Below are positions 16,215-25,242 of a DNA stretch of 40,021 bases, one piece after another. The stretch comes from an uncultured Monoglobus sp. Its GTDB lineage: Bacteria; Bacillota; Clostridia; Monoglobales; Monoglobaceae. A program made the position numbers and the translations under genes. Every line of letters starts with the position of its first letter. Within the stretch, counting starts at the first letter, position 1. The notes under the pieces are model-generated. The model was given only the letters and a program-made list of their open reading frames with translations, was not told the origin of the DNA and did not search any database. The stretch spans positions 1 to 40,021 of the forward strand of contig CANQKC010000024.1 of the NCBI GenBank assembly GCA_947624305.1. Reading direction: 5' to 3'.

Positions 16215-16727
16215 TTAAAGAGTGATGGTAACCGTCGAAGTCGCCTCATCCCAGTCGACAACCGCGTCAAACGCCTCGGAGACAGCCCGCAGCGGAACAA
16301 GAGTTCTGTCGCCGCTGCCGTCGGGAAGAGGCAGCAGGAAGGGCGGAACCTCAAGCTCGATCTGGGTGTTGAGATCGGCGGAAACGTCCGCGATCGACAT
16401 GCTCGGTTTGCCGACCTTCATCGAAACCAGCTTGTAGCTCTTGGTGGCGAGGATGATCTGGTTCTCGTCGATCCACTCGACCTGGGCGCCAAGCTCCTCA
16501 AAAATGGCGCGCATGGGAACGACCGTGCGTCCGTCCAGGATTATGGGAGTCATGTCAAAATCCATCGTTTTGCCGTTGACAATGACGGTCGCGGTCTCGG
16601 CTGTGCCCGAGTCTATGGCCTCCTGCGCCCGCGCCGTCAGGGCCGCCGCGTCGCTCTCGTCAGCGAAAACGCCGACGCACGACATCAGCATAAAGCTGCA
16701 TATCAATGCGGAAATTATCTTTTTCAT
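16215..16727 (-). CDS. Secreted copper amine oxidase N-terminal (stalk) domain protein
   Basis: 170 aa from ATG 16727. GGAGG at 16739-16735 is 7 bases upstream of it but touches the alternative ATG at 16733, so the inner one is preferred. A signal peptide (MKKIISALICSFMLMSCVGV) may end at a lipobox-like LMSC or at VFA; export seems certain, lipidation possible. Residues about 45-170 form a stalk domain (PF07833) with paired motifs RTVVPMRAIFEELGA and RTLVPLRAVSEAFDA. In Clostridia such domains help anchor or space surface proteins. It is followed by the HprK-like gene in the same operon. Confidence 0.85.
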   Translation of the reverse strand: MKKIISALICSFMLMSCVGVFADESDAAALTARAQEAIDSGTAETATVIVNGKTMDFDMTPIILDGRTVVPMRAIFEELGAQVEWIDENQIILATKSYKLVSMKVGKPSMSIADVSADLNTQIELEVPPFLLPLPDGSGDRTLVPLRAVSEAFDAVVDWDEATSTVTITL

Positions 16728-16759
16728 AATCATACCTCCAAAAAAATTAATACGCTTTT

Positions 16760-16788
16760 ATTATATATCATATTTAAAATAATTGCAA
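16760..16788 (-). promoter_or_regulatory. Promoter of the stalk protein-kinase operon
   Basis: Minus strand TTGCAA (16788-16783) and TATAAT (16765-16760) with 17 bp between them, 32 bp from the start codon. Confidence 0.7.
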
Positions 16789-16879
16789 TAAAAAAGATAA
16801 ATTTTTTGACGAGCGGAAGCATTTTACGGAAGCGTTGCGGTTGTTTTACAAAATATTTAAAATTATTTTAATAAAAACC

Positions 16880-16908
16880 TTGATTTTTTAAAAGAAGTAG
16901 TATAAAAT
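16880..16908 (+). promoter_or_regulatory. Probable promoter of the response regulator gene
   Basis: TTGATT (16880-16885) and TAAAAT (16903-16908) with a 17-bp spacer. It implies a leader of about 100 nt before the ATG at 17019. Confidence 0.55.
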
Positions 16909-17018
16909 TATGTTATATGTGATAGTATTTTTCGTCTGACACAACCGCGCGATTGGCCGACACGGCTGTTTGGCGGGTTTATCGAATACAAATAATTATT
17001 TGGGGGTGCTACACCGAT

Positions 17019-17711
17019 ATGGGAAAAAAGGTTATGATTGTCGATGATGAAAAAAGCATCGTTGAGATACTGACGCTGAATTTGAGGAACGAGGGATACA
17101 CAGTCTGCGAGGCGTATGACGGCGAGGAGGCCGTGAAAAAGGCCGAGCTTGAAAAGCCCGACCTGATCCTGCTTGACGTTATGCTTCCGAACATGGACGG
17201 ATTTTCAGTGTGCCGCAAGATACGCGAGCGTTCCGATGTTCCGATACTTATGATCACCGCCCGCGAGGAGGAGGTCGACAAGGTTCTCGGCCTTGAGCTG
17301 GGAGCCGACGACTATATCACAAAGCCGTTCAGCGTTCGCGAGCTTTTGGCGAGAGTAAAGGCCAACATGAGGCGGAGCGATATTGTTCCACAGCAGAACG
17401 AGTCTCAGAACGACATTGTTGAGATTGGCAATTTCACACTCGACTGCAACCGCTATGAGCTTTACAAGGACGGCAAGCTTATTGATCTGACCGTGCGCGA
17501 GTTTGAGCTTATCAAATTCCTGTCCGCCCAGCCCAACAAGATATACTCAAGGAAAAGCCTGCTTGAGTATGTGTGGGACTATGAGTATTACGGCGACGTG
17601 AGAACGGTCGATGTGACGGTCCGCCGTGTGAGAGAGAAGATCGAGGATGATCCGTCACAGCCCAAGCATATCATGACAAAACGAGGCGTGGGATATTATT
17701 TTGCGATATAA
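17019..17711 (+). CDS. OmpR/PhoB-family response regulator, WalR-like
   Basis: 230 aa from ATG 17019 with GGGGGTG at 17002-17008; an upstream TTG start would add residues foreign to the family. The receiver domain has D9, D10, phosphoacceptor D53, T80 and K102. The C-terminal winged helix runs from about residue 130 and ends RRVREKIEDDPSQPKHIMTK plus RGVGYYF. It resembles WalR/YycF or PhoP regulators of cell-wall or phosphate genes. No histidine kinase is adjacent: the following genes are small membrane and unknown proteins, so the partner must be elsewhere or absent. Confidence 0.9.
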   Translation: MGKKVMIVDDEKSIVEILTLNLRNEGYTVCEAYDGEEAVKKAELEKPDLILLDVMLPNMDGFSVCRKIRERSDVPILMITAREEEVDKVLGLELGADDYITKPFSVRELLARVKANMRRSDIVPQQNESQNDIVEIGNFTLDCNRYELYKDGKLIDLTVREFELIKFLSAQPNKIYSRKSLLEYVWDYEYYGDVRTVDVTVRRVREKIEDDPSQPKHIMTKRGVGYYFAI

Positions 17712-17717
17712 AACCGG

Positions 17718-17744
17718 GCCGGATCATATTCCGGCTCTTTTTCT
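17718..17744 (+). terminator. Terminator after the response regulator
   Basis: Stem GCCGGA (17718-17723) with TCCGGC (17730-17735), followed by TCTTTTTCT. It separates the regulator from the next three genes, which probably have their own promoter (TTGACT at 17761-17766 and a weak TACTTT at 17785-17790). Confidence 0.75.
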
Positions 17745-17843
17745 GCGCGACAATTAAACCTTGACTTTTGGTACAGGTTTATGTTACTTTAATATATAGA
17801 AGATTTCGGGCGACTTAAAAATCGCGCCGCGGGAGGGATTTCA

Positions 17844-18323
17844 TTGCCGGATTACAAAGAGTTGGCGAACAGAAAAATAAAGAGCGGGTCGTATTTTGAT
17901 TTCCGCAGGTTTTTCAGTATGTTCACGGTATGGCTTCTGTGTCTGATTTTCTCGTTTTTCCCGCTGGCGCTGCGGCCCATGTTCACCAAGGTTGCGACGA
18001 CTGTGGACACGGGCTACTGGAAAATGGTTTTCAGCGACAATGACGTTTTGTATATAACCGCTGCCGCGTCGATCATCGCGGTGGGCATGTCGGTGCTCAT
18101 GGGAAGGCGCAGCACCATGTTTGTGTACCTGCTCGCGTTTTTCGAGGTTATCGCGATCTTTCTGGCGATAATGGGCTATCTGATGCTTGAGGGAGACCCG
18201 ATGCTGTTCGGCATGACGGTCTATAAGATAAACACCGGGTTTTTAATAGTTTCGGTCATTCTGGCTCTGGTTATGTTCATAACGGTAAACTTTAAAAACG
18301 GAGAAGGAGCTGGAAGACAGTGA
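17844..18323 (+). CDS. Four-TM integral membrane protein, function unknown
   Basis: 159 aa with a TTG start at 17844, supported by GGGAGGGA at 17831-17838; the next in-frame ATG would cut into the first membrane helix. Four hydrophobic segments are visible (about residues 25-48, 70-90, 95-123 and 130-153), with a basic N-terminus. I do not recognise a family. It is translationally coupled to the next gene (GTGA overlap), so the pair probably acts together in the membrane. Confidence 0.6.
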   Translation: MPDYKELANRKIKSGSYFDFRRFFSMFTVWLLCLIFSFFPLALRPMFTKVATTVDTGYWKMVFSDNDVLYITAAASIIAVGMSVLMGRRSTMFVYLLAFFEVIAIFLAIMGYLMLEGDPMLFGMTVYKINTGFLIVSVILALVMFITVNFKNGEGAGRQ

Positions 18324-18622
18324 ACGGCGCTTTTATGATAATATGGATTTCGGGAATAATTATCGGGATTTGCATACTGCTCTGCGCTCTTTACTCGGCC
18401 TATAAGGTCACTGAAGGCAGGGGCGGCTCGACTCTTATGGAGGAGGAGTTCCCGATCTCAACCGAAAGCATAACCAAAAAGAATGTGTATGAATACGAGG
18501 ACTTTTACTCATGGCCCGCGTCAGACGCGCGGGTGGCGACAGGCGCGTTTTACAGCGACGCCAATATTGAGTCGTTGAGAAGAAAGAACTCGCCGCAAAA
18601 ATTATTGAAGGGCAGGAGCTGA
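18320..18622 (+). CDS. Single-TM protein with cytoplasmic tail, function unknown
   Basis: 100 aa, GTG start at 18320 overlapping the previous stop by 4 bases, with AAGGAG at 18304-18309. Residues about 4-28 form one membrane helix (IIWISGIIIGICILLCALYS). The remaining 70 residues are polar, Tyr/Glu-rich then basic. No family is recognised. It lies between the four-TM protein and a soluble helical protein, 4 bp from the latter. Confidence 0.55.
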   Translation: MNGAFMIIWISGIIIGICILLCALYSAYKVTEGRGGSTLMEEEFPISTESITKKNVYEYEDFYSWPASDARVATGAFYSDANIESLRRKNSPQKLLKGRS

Positions 18623-18626
18623 TATT

Positions 18627-19349
18627 ATGAGCAACAATACCGAAAACGGTCAGACAAAAGTTATTCCGTCTGACGACGTCAAGCAGCAGTCCGCAAAAAG
18701 AAGGCAGTCGCCGGACAGCGTTAGCGGCACCGCCGGAACCGACGCCTCGAACCGCGCGATGTTTGACAGCATAAACACGTACCGCAAAAGCGAAATGAGC
18801 GCCGACGAGTACTGGGAGCGCATATTTTATGTTCATCTTAAAACCAAGGAGCTTTATATTCTCGCCGAGGAATACGGCTCCGAGCTCAAAACGTTTTTCC
18901 TGCCGATAAACAGCCTGAAAAACGCTTATGAGAACATTATCCATGTCTGCGCCAACGACTATATGGCAAGAAGCGGCAGCGGCGCGTTTAACGAGAAATA
19001 TATGCTGGACAATCTCAGATCGGCTCTCGGGAACGAAGTCAAGGCGTTTTTTGACACCGCGGACTTTCTGTCTATCCTGCTCAGAAAAAAGATATCCGAA
19101 TGCCTGAACGGATTTACTTATCCGCAGATAGCGTCGGTGTGGGACGAGTATAACGACGTCCGCCTGCAGCTCATCAAGACAAATCAGGAAATCGCGGACA
19201 TCCGCAATCACAAGTCTCAAAGCAGCGATTATTATATCGACGAGGACGTTGAGAAGTATTACAACGAGACCAAGAAGCTGCTCGGCTGGTACATCTATGT
19301 TGAGGAAAAGGTATATCCAAAGCTTGAGCAGCGGTTCAACGATATTTAA
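18627..19349 (+). CDS. Soluble helical protein of unknown function
   Basis: 240 aa, ATG at 18627 with GGCAGGAG upstream. The first 45 residues are polar and low-complexity, then the protein is mainly helical (KTKELYILAEEYGSELK to the end), with an acidic patch near 205-215. No signal peptide or membrane segment is visible. The name and function are not recognised. It is the third member of a tightly packed operon with two membrane proteins. Confidence 0.55.
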   Translation: MSNNTENGQTKVIPSDDVKQQSAKRRQSPDSVSGTAGTDASNRAMFDSINTYRKSEMSADEYWERIFYVHLKTKELYILAEEYGSELKTFFLPINSLKNAYENIIHVCANDYMARSGSGAFNEKYMLDNLRSALGNEVKAFFDTADFLSILLRKKISECLNGFTYPQIASVWDEYNDVRLQLIKTNQEIADIRNHKSQSSDYYIDEDVEKYYNETKKLLGWYIYVEEKVYPKLEQRFNDI

Positions 19350-19389
19350 GTCAGTTTTAATGCGTAATTCGTAATTGAATGAACGGGGC

Positions 19390-19412
19390 GCTTTCGGCGC
19401 CCTGTTTGCGTA
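19390..19412 (+). terminator. Weak hairpin between the unknown operon and the MATE gene
   Basis: GGGCGC-TTTCG-GCGCCC followed by only TGTTT. It may act as a partial terminator or simply be a small intergenic repeat. Confidence 0.35.
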
Positions 19413-19428
19413 AGGGGAGACAGTTTAT

Positions 19429-20790
19429 ATGGAAGCGGTAAAACAGCGAGTTAACGACTTTTCGCGGGGAGGCATACTGAAGCATATTCTGAAACTGGCT
19501 GTGCCTATGACGGTGGCGCAGCTCATAACCATGCTCTATAACGTGGTCGACCGCGTTTTTATCGGCAGGATAAACGGCCCCGACGCGGCGGGCGCGCTGA
19601 CCGGGGTCGGCATATGCCTGCCTGTCGTCACTCTGGTCATGGCTTTCGCAAACCTGATAGGCGGCGGAACCGCGCCGCTTATCTCGATCCAGCGCGGCAG
19701 GCACAACGACGAGGAGGCCGAAAAGCTGCTCGGCACAGCGATGGTACTGCTGCTGACCGCCGCGGCGCTCATAACCGCGCTCGGCCTTATCTTTAAGGTC
19801 CCGATTTTGCGCTTTCTCGGCGCGGGCGACGCGACCATGCCTTACGCGTCGGCCTACACGGGAATATATATTTCGGGCGCGGTGTTCCCGATAATCGCGC
19901 TCGGCCTCAACAGCATAATAAACGCTCAGGGCTTCGGCAAAACCGGAATGATGACCATCGCTCTCGGAGCGGGCGTGAATATTATTCTCGACCCGATATT
20001 TATTTTCGCGCTTGATCTGGGCGTGAGCGGCGCGGCGATCGCGACGGTCATATCACAGGCGGTTTCGGCTGTGTGGACGCTGAGCTTTCTGCTCAGCCGC
20101 CGCGCGGTATACCGTCTGAAGCTCAGCCGTATGAGGCATGTTACCGGCAAAAGAGTCGGCAAGATACTGTCGCTCGGCATGGCGACGTTCACGATGTCGG
20201 CAACCAACGCCGCGGTGCAGTCGGCCTGCAACATGACGCTCGGCAAATACGGCGGCGACACCTACATAGGAATTATGACCATAATAATCTCGGTGCGCGA
20301 GATACTGACGCTGCCCGTGCAGGGCTTCACGCACGGCTCGCAGCCCGTCCTGGGCTACAACTACGGCGCAAAGCTCGGCGGGCGTGTCAAAAAGGGCATA
20401 AAATATATGTCGGCAATAACAATAGTATACACTCTTCTGGCGTGGCTTGCCGCCGCGCTGTTCCCGCGGTTCTTCGTGGGGATCTTCACCAACAGTCCCG
20501 AGCTTCTTGAGCTGGGCGCGGACGCGATGCATATTTATTTCTTCGGATTTTGCTTTATGGCGCTGCAGTTCTGCGGACAGTCGGTGTTCACCGCCCTTGA
20601 CAAGGCGGGCCGCGCGGTGTTTTTTTCGCTTTTCCGCAAGATAATAATCGTGGTCCCGCTGACCGTGCTGCTGCCGCTCGTCTGGCAGCCGCCCGTTAAC
20701 GGCGTGTTCTGGGCGGAGCCCATATCAAATCTTGTCGGAGGCGCCGCAGCGTTCATAACCATGTATCTGACGGTTTATAAAAAACTGTGA
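19429..20790 (+). CDS. MATE-family multidrug/metabolite exporter
   Basis: 453 aa with about 12 membrane helices and the two-fold MATE layout. Typical elements are LAVPMTVAQLITMLYNVVDR near residue 22, INGPDAAGALTGVGICLPV, and the second-half repeat (VRREILTLPVQGF-like segment, then QPVLGYNYGAK). It would use a Na+ or H+ gradient to export cationic compounds; the substrate cannot be predicted. ATG 19429 has GGGGAGA upstream. It is monocistronic by spacing. Confidence 0.92.
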   Translation: MEAVKQRVNDFSRGGILKHILKLAVPMTVAQLITMLYNVVDRVFIGRINGPDAAGALTGVGICLPVVTLVMAFANLIGGGTAPLISIQRGRHNDEEAEKLLGTAMVLLLTAAALITALGLIFKVPILRFLGAGDATMPYASAYTGIYISGAVFPIIALGLNSIINAQGFGKTGMMTIALGAGVNIILDPIFIFALDLGVSGAAIATVISQAVSAVWTLSFLLSRRAVYRLKLSRMRHVTGKRVGKILSLGMATFTMSATNAAVQSACNMTLGKYGGDTYIGIMTIIISVREILTLPVQGFTHGSQPVLGYNYGAKLGGRVKKGIKYMSAITIVYTLLAWLAAALFPRFFVGIFTNSPELLELGADAMHIYFFGFCFMALQFCGQSVFTALDKAGRAVFFSLFRKIIIVVPLTVLLPLVWQPPVNGVFWAEPISNLVGGAAAFITMYLTVYKKL

Positions 20791-20848
20791 ATTAAAAATT
20801 TATATTTGCGGAAACTAATTCAAAACTGATTTAAGGTGGTATAAGACT

Positions 20849-21883
20849 ATGAGTGTTTTGGATATGATTTCCGCAAAATCCTATAAAATCGACGGCGCCG
20901 GGACGGAGCTTGATATTTTCGAGCCCGAAGGCGGCCCCGCGGTCGATCTCCGCAAGGCGGCGGTGATAGGCTGCGGATTTGTGGGCTCGGCGTCGGCGTT
21001 CGCGCTGATGCAGAGCGGCCTGTTTTCCGAGCTGGTGCTTATCGACTCCGACAGGGACCGCGCAGAGGGCGAGGCTCTCGACATCAGTCACGGAGTGCCT
21101 CTCAGCCGCCCGGTAAAGATCTACGCCGGGGACTATTCCGACATTGGCGACGCGTCGGTGATAATCATTGCCGCGGGCGCGAACCAGAAACCGGGCGAGA
21201 CCCGTCTTGATCTGGTGCACAAAAACGTTAAAATTTTTAAATCAATTATTCCCAGAATAAATGACTGCGGCTTCGGCGGCATACTGCTGGTGGTCGCGAA
21301 CCCCGTCGATGTGCTTACCTACGCCGCGACAAAGCTCAGCAGCCTGCCCGAGAGCCGGGTGATAGGCTCCGGGACAGTGCTTGACACAGCCCGCCTCCGC
21401 TATCGGCTCGGCGAGCATCTGGGCGTCGACAGCCGCGGCGTCCACGCGTTTATAATAGGCGAGCACGGCGACAGCGAGATCGCCGCGTGGCACAGCGCCA
21501 ACGTCGCGGGAATACCGCTGAACTCGTTCTGCGAGATGCGCGGCAATTTCGAGCACGAGGAGGACATGATCAAAATCGCCGAGGACGTCAAAAACATGGC
21601 GTATGAGATCATCTCGAAAAAGAAGGCGACCTACTACGGAATAGCGATGGCGGTCAAGCGGATATGCGAGGCGATCCTGCGCGACGAAAAGTCGATACTG
21701 CCCGTGTCGTCAGTGATGCACGGCGAGTACGGAATTGAGGGCGCCGCGCTGAGCATACCCGCGATCGTCGGCAAGGACGGAATTGAGGCGAAGATAACGA
21801 TAAACGTCAGCGAGAACGAGTGCTCAATGCTGCTCAAGTCGGCTGACGCCATAAGATCGGCGATAAAAGAAGCCGATATTTAA
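20849..21883 (+). CDS. ldh: L-lactate dehydrogenase
   Basis: 344 aa with AAGGTGG 9 bases before ATG 20849. NAD-binding motif IGCGFVGSA (about 40-48); the substrate loop reads GANQKPGETR, where Gln before KPGETR marks lactate rather than malate specificity (malate enzymes carry Arg); the catalytic His is in GEHGDSE. It interconverts pyruvate and L-lactate with NADH in fermentation. About 30 residues precede the Rossmann fold, which is longer than the usual few; no internal start with a good ribosome site is evident, so the extension is probably real. Confidence 0.9.
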   Translation: MSVLDMISAKSYKIDGAGTELDIFEPEGGPAVDLRKAAVIGCGFVGSASAFALMQSGLFSELVLIDSDRDRAEGEALDISHGVPLSRPVKIYAGDYSDIGDASVIIIAAGANQKPGETRLDLVHKNVKIFKSIIPRINDCGFGGILLVVANPVDVLTYAATKLSSLPESRVIGSGTVLDTARLRYRLGEHLGVDSRGVHAFIIGEHGDSEIAAWHSANVAGIPLNSFCEMRGNFEHEEDMIKIAEDVKNMAYEIISKKKATYYGIAMAVKRICEAILRDEKSILPVSSVMHGEYGIEGAALSIPAIVGKDGIEAKITINVSENECSMLLKSADAIRSAIKEADI

Positions 21884-21900
21884 AAATTCACCGCGGAGTA

Positions 21901-21929
21901 TGGACACAGCGACAGGAATGTGCTATAAT
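21901..21929 (+). promoter_or_regulatory. Promoter of the DUF4038 glycosidase gene
   Basis: TGGACA (21901-21906) and TATAAT (21924-21929) with 17 bp between them. Transcription from here would begin near 21936, only about 9 nt before the ATG at 21945. Confidence 0.65.
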
Positions 21930-21944
21930 ACCCGCGGTGATTTA

Positions 21945-23228
21945 ATGTTAAAAACAGTGAAAAATTCGGTTTATCTTTACGAGGAGCGCGGAGGCCCGGC
22001 GAGGCCGTTTTTCTGGCTCGGCGATACAGCGTGGCTGCTTCTGCAGAAGCTTGATCTTAATGAGGCGGAGGCGTATCTTGATAACCGCGCGGCGCGGCGT
22101 TTTAACGTTGTTCAGGCGGTGCTTGCCCATGACGAGAATTTCGGAAGGGCGGGCGCGGAGATCGACTTTAACGATCCCGCCGCGGCGGAGGAATACTGGA
22201 AAAAAGCCGAGGCGGTCACGGAGCTCGCGGAAAAGCGCGGGATATACGCGGCGTGGCTCCCGGTATGGGGCTCAATGGTGAAAAAGGGGCTGCTTAACGA
22301 AGGCAACGCCGCCGCTTACGCGGAATTCCTCGCGGAGCGGCTCGGCGGGCGCGAAAACGTGGTCTGGGTCCTCGGCGGCGACATACGCGGCGAAAACGGC
22401 TTTGATGTCTGGAAGATCATGGCGCGGACCTTGAGAGCGAAAAATCCCGAAAAGCTGATAACCTTTCATCCGTTCGGCAGAACATGCTCTGCTGATTGGT
22501 TCGGCGGAACGGGCCTGCTCGACTTTGACATGTTCCAGTCGGGGCACCGCCGCTATGACCAGTCAAGCCTCGGCGCGTGGGATGACAACGCCGAAAAAGA
22601 GGATTTTTTCGGCGAGGACAACTGGAAATATGTGCGAAAATGCCTCGCGGCTGAAGCCTTGAAGCCTGTGCTTGACGGCGAGCCGTCATACGAAGGGATA
22701 CATCAAGGCCTTCACGACTTTTCGCAGCCGTTCTGGCAGGCGGGCGACGCGCGCCGATACGCGTACTGGTCGGTGTTTGAGGGCGCGTGCGGACATACCT
22801 ACGGCGCGAACTCGGTAATGCAGTTTTATAAGCCGTCGGACGAAAAGCCGTCTTATGACGCGCGCGAATATTGGACGGACGGGATAAATCTGCCCGGCGG
22901 CGGGCAGATGAAATATCTGTATGAGCTTATGACCTCGGTGGATTTCGCTTCCGGGAAACATAACGACGGCCTTGTTTCCAACGAGGGCTTTGACGGATAT
23001 GGCAGGATAACGGCTTTTTCGGGCCGCGGTTTCGCGTTCATATATGATTTCAGCGGCAGACCGTTTAAGATCTGCGCCGAAGCGGCGGGCTTCAGGCCGC
23101 GGGTGATCGAGTGGTTCGATCCGACAAACGGGAAACGGAGCGCGGCGGACATTGACCCCGACGGCGAGTTTGTTCCGCCCGTAAACGCCGAGGGCAGCGC
23201 CGATATGGTTCTGGCGCTCCGCGCTTAA
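21945..23228 (+). CDS. DUF4038 family glycoside hydrolase (apiosidase-like, GH140-related)
   Basis: 427 aa from ATG 21945. The longer in-frame reading from 21900 would run through the promoter and adds unrelated residues. A TIM-barrel DUF4038 domain shows GDTAWLLLQKL (near the N-terminus), VVQAVLAHDENFG, VWVLGGDIRGEN, FHPFGR and DGEPSYEG, with acidic residues suited to catalysis. The last 90 residues resemble the DUF5060/collagen-binding-like tail of the family. No signal peptide, so it works in the cytoplasm on imported oligosaccharides, perhaps from rhamnogalacturonan-II-like pectin; the substrate is inference. No transporter genes adjoin it. Confidence 0.8.
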   Translation: MLKTVKNSVYLYEERGGPARPFFWLGDTAWLLLQKLDLNEAEAYLDNRAARRFNVVQAVLAHDENFGRAGAEIDFNDPAAAEEYWKKAEAVTELAEKRGIYAAWLPVWGSMVKKGLLNEGNAAAYAEFLAERLGGRENVVWVLGGDIRGENGFDVWKIMARTLRAKNPEKLITFHPFGRTCSADWFGGTGLLDFDMFQSGHRRYDQSSLGAWDDNAEKEDFFGEDNWKYVRKCLAAEALKPVLDGEPSYEGIHQGLHDFSQPFWQAGDARRYAYWSVFEGACGHTYGANSVMQFYKPSDEKPSYDAREYWTDGINLPGGGQMKYLYELMTSVDFASGKHNDGLVSNEGFDGYGRITAFSGRGFAFIYDFSGRPFKICAEAAGFRPRVIEWFDPTNGKRSAADIDPDGEFVPPVNAEGSADMVLALRA

Positions 23229-23265
23229 AAAGTTTAAATTTTTTGTTAAAATCTTCATATAACTG

Positions 23266-23294
23266 TTGTATTTTTCGCGGAGGTGTGGTATAAT
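23266..23294 (+). promoter_or_regulatory. Promoter of ftsH-rlmH
   Basis: TTGTAT (23266-23271) and TATAAT (23289-23294), spacer 17 bp, 46 bp before the GTG start. Confidence 0.75.
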
Positions 23295-23340
23295 CTATCA
23301 TTGTATACTAAGCGCAGTGTAATTTTCAGGAGGAAACAGA

Positions 23341-25242
23341 GTGAAGAAATATTTAAAAAACATCGGATTTTATCTGATTTTGTTTATAATTATCATTCTG
23401 GTGTTCACCATGACGAGGGTTTCGCCCGAGAGAGAGAACGGGATATATTCCGACCTTGTCAGAAGCATCCAGAACCATGAGGTAAGCGAGATCAGCATAG
23501 TCAGCGATATAGCGACCGTGAAATATAAAAACAGTGATTCCGAGCAGCAGGTCGAGATCCCCGGCTACTCGGTTCTCCGCTCGGATGTGGGCGACGAGCT
23601 TGATGAGCAGATACGCGACGGCTCGCTGAAGGTGGAGACCCCGATCCCGTCGGAGCCGCCGTGGTGGCTGACGCTGCTGCCTACGCTGGGCATTCTTGTG
23701 CTGTTCGGCGTGTTCTGGTTCATGTTCATGCAGCAGTCGGGAGGCGGAGGCCGCGGAATGATGAACTTCGGCAAGAGCAGGGCGAGGGTGTCAAATGACA
23801 GCCAGTCCAAAAAGACTTTTGAGGACGTCGCTGGCGAGGAAGAGGAAAAGGCCGAGCTTGAAGAGATCGTTCAGTTCCTCAAAACCCCCGACAGGTTCCG
23901 CCGTCTGGGCGCCAGAATTCCCAAGGGCGTGCTGCTCGTGGGCCCTCCGGGAACCGGTAAGACGCTGCTTGCGAAGGCGGTCGCGGGCGAGGCGGGAGTT
24001 CCGTTTTTCTCGATCTCGGGCTCCGATTTTGTTGAGATGTTCGTCGGCGTGGGCGCGTCCCGCGTGCGCGACCTGTTTGACAACGCCAAAAAGAACTCCC
24101 CCTGCATTATTTTCATAGACGAGATCGACGCGGTCGGCCGTCACAGAGGCGCGGGCCTCGGCGGCGGACACGACGAGAGAGAGCAGACCCTCAACCAGCT
24201 CCTGGTTGAGATGGACGGCTTCGGCGAAAACGCGGGCGTTATAATCATCGCCGCCACCAACCGTCCCGATATTCTTGACCCGGCGTTGCTGCGCCCGGGC
24301 AGATTTGACCGTCAGGTGCTTGTTGATGTGCCCGACGTTATCGGCCGCGAGGCCATTCTGAAAGTCCATACCCGCAACAAGCCGCTCGCGCCCGACGTCA
24401 AGCTTGACGTTCTGGCAAAGACCACAATAGGCTTCACGGGAGCCGATCTTGAGAATTTGGTCAACGAGGCGGCGCTTTCGGCGGCGCGGGCCAACAAAAA
24501 GGTTATCAACATGATAGATCTTGAGGAGTCGATCATGAAGGTTGTGGCAGGACCCGAAAAGAAGTCCAAAAAGGTCACGGAAAAAGAGAAAAAGCTCACG
24601 GCCTTCCATGAGGCGGGCCACGCTGTGGTGTCAAAAATGCTGCCGACTCAGGACAGAGTGCACCAGGTTTCGATCATTCCGCGCGGCAGAGCGGGCGGAT
24701 ACACGCTTTCGCTGCCCAAGGAGGACACGAGCTACAACAGCCGCACCGAAATGGTCGAGGAGATCGTTGTGCTGCTGGGCGGCAGAGTCGCGGAGAGTCT
24801 TGCGCTTGACGACATAAGCACGGGCGCGTCCAACGATCTGGAGCGGGCCACCAAGATCGCCAAGTCTATGGTCACCAAATACGGCATGAGCGAAAAGCTC
24901 GGCGCGCGCACCTTCGGCGAGCAGAGCGGAGAGGTGTTCCTCGGCCTTGAGGCGGGACATTCCGCCGATTACAGCCAGGAGACCGCGGCGCTTATCGACA
25001 GAGAGATCCACCGCATAATCGACGAGTGCTATCAGCGCTGCAAGGAGATCCTCACCGAGCATATGGACAGCCTCACCAAGGTCGCGGAGCTGCTTCTTGA
25101 AAAAGAGAAGATCGAGGGCGACGAGTTTGACGCGATCTTTATGAGCGGCGACAGCGAGGCTGTGGACGCCGCTATGGAGGTCATGGCTGATACTGCCGAG
25201 GCGGAGGAAAAGTCCGAAAAGGAGAGCGGCGGAAATGCTTAA
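23341..25242 (+). CDS. ftsH: ATP-dependent membrane zinc metalloprotease FtsH
   Basis: 633 aa, GTG start at 23341 with AGGAGG at 23329-23334. Two membrane helices (about 7-24 and 105-127) enclose the extracytoplasmic domain. The AAA module has Walker A GPPGTGKT (201-208), Walker [12 protein letters not shown] and the second region of homology [19 protein letters not shown]. The protease has HEAGH (423-427) and the likely third zinc ligand Asp499 in SNDLERAT. It degrades misfolded membrane proteins and regulatory proteins as a hexamer. It overlaps rlmH by 8 bp, so the two are co-expressed. Confidence 0.98.
   Translation: MKKYLKNIGFYLILFIIIILVFTMTRVSPERENGIYSDLVRSIQNHEVSEISIVSDIATVKYKNSDSEQQVEIPGYSVLRSDVGDELDEQIRDGSLKVETPIPSEPPWWLTLLPTLGILVLFGVFWFMFMQQSGGGGRGMMNFGKSRARVSNDSQSKKTFEDVAGEEEEKAELEEIVQFLKTPDRFRRLGARIPKGVLLVGPPGTGKTLLAKAVAGEAGVPFFSISGSDFVEMFVGVGASRVRDLFDNAKKNSPCIIFIDEIDAVGRHRGAGLGGGHDEREQTLNQLLVEMDGFGENAGVIIIAATNRPDILDPALLRPGRFDRQVLVDVPDVIGREAILKVHTRNKPLAPDVKLDVLAKTTIGFTGADLENLVNEAALSAARANKKVINMIDLEESIMKVVAGPEKKSKKVTEKEKKLTAFHEAGHAVVSKMLPTQDRVHQVSIIPRGRAGGYTLSLPKEDTSYNSRTEMVEEIVVLLGGRVAESLALDDISTGASNDLERATKIAKSMVTKYGMSEKLGARTFGEQSGEVFLGLEAGHSADYSQETAALIDREIHRIIDECYQRCKEILTEHMDSLTKVAELLLEKEKIEGDEFDAIFMSGDSEAVDAAMEVMADTAEAEEKSEKESGGNA

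Noticed and set aside
16734-17018. Precursor peptide gene in the gap beside the kinase/stalk operon
   Set aside because: Only a 9-codon ORF (near 16911) and promoter-like sequence are present; nothing has a ribosome site plus plausible leader and core.
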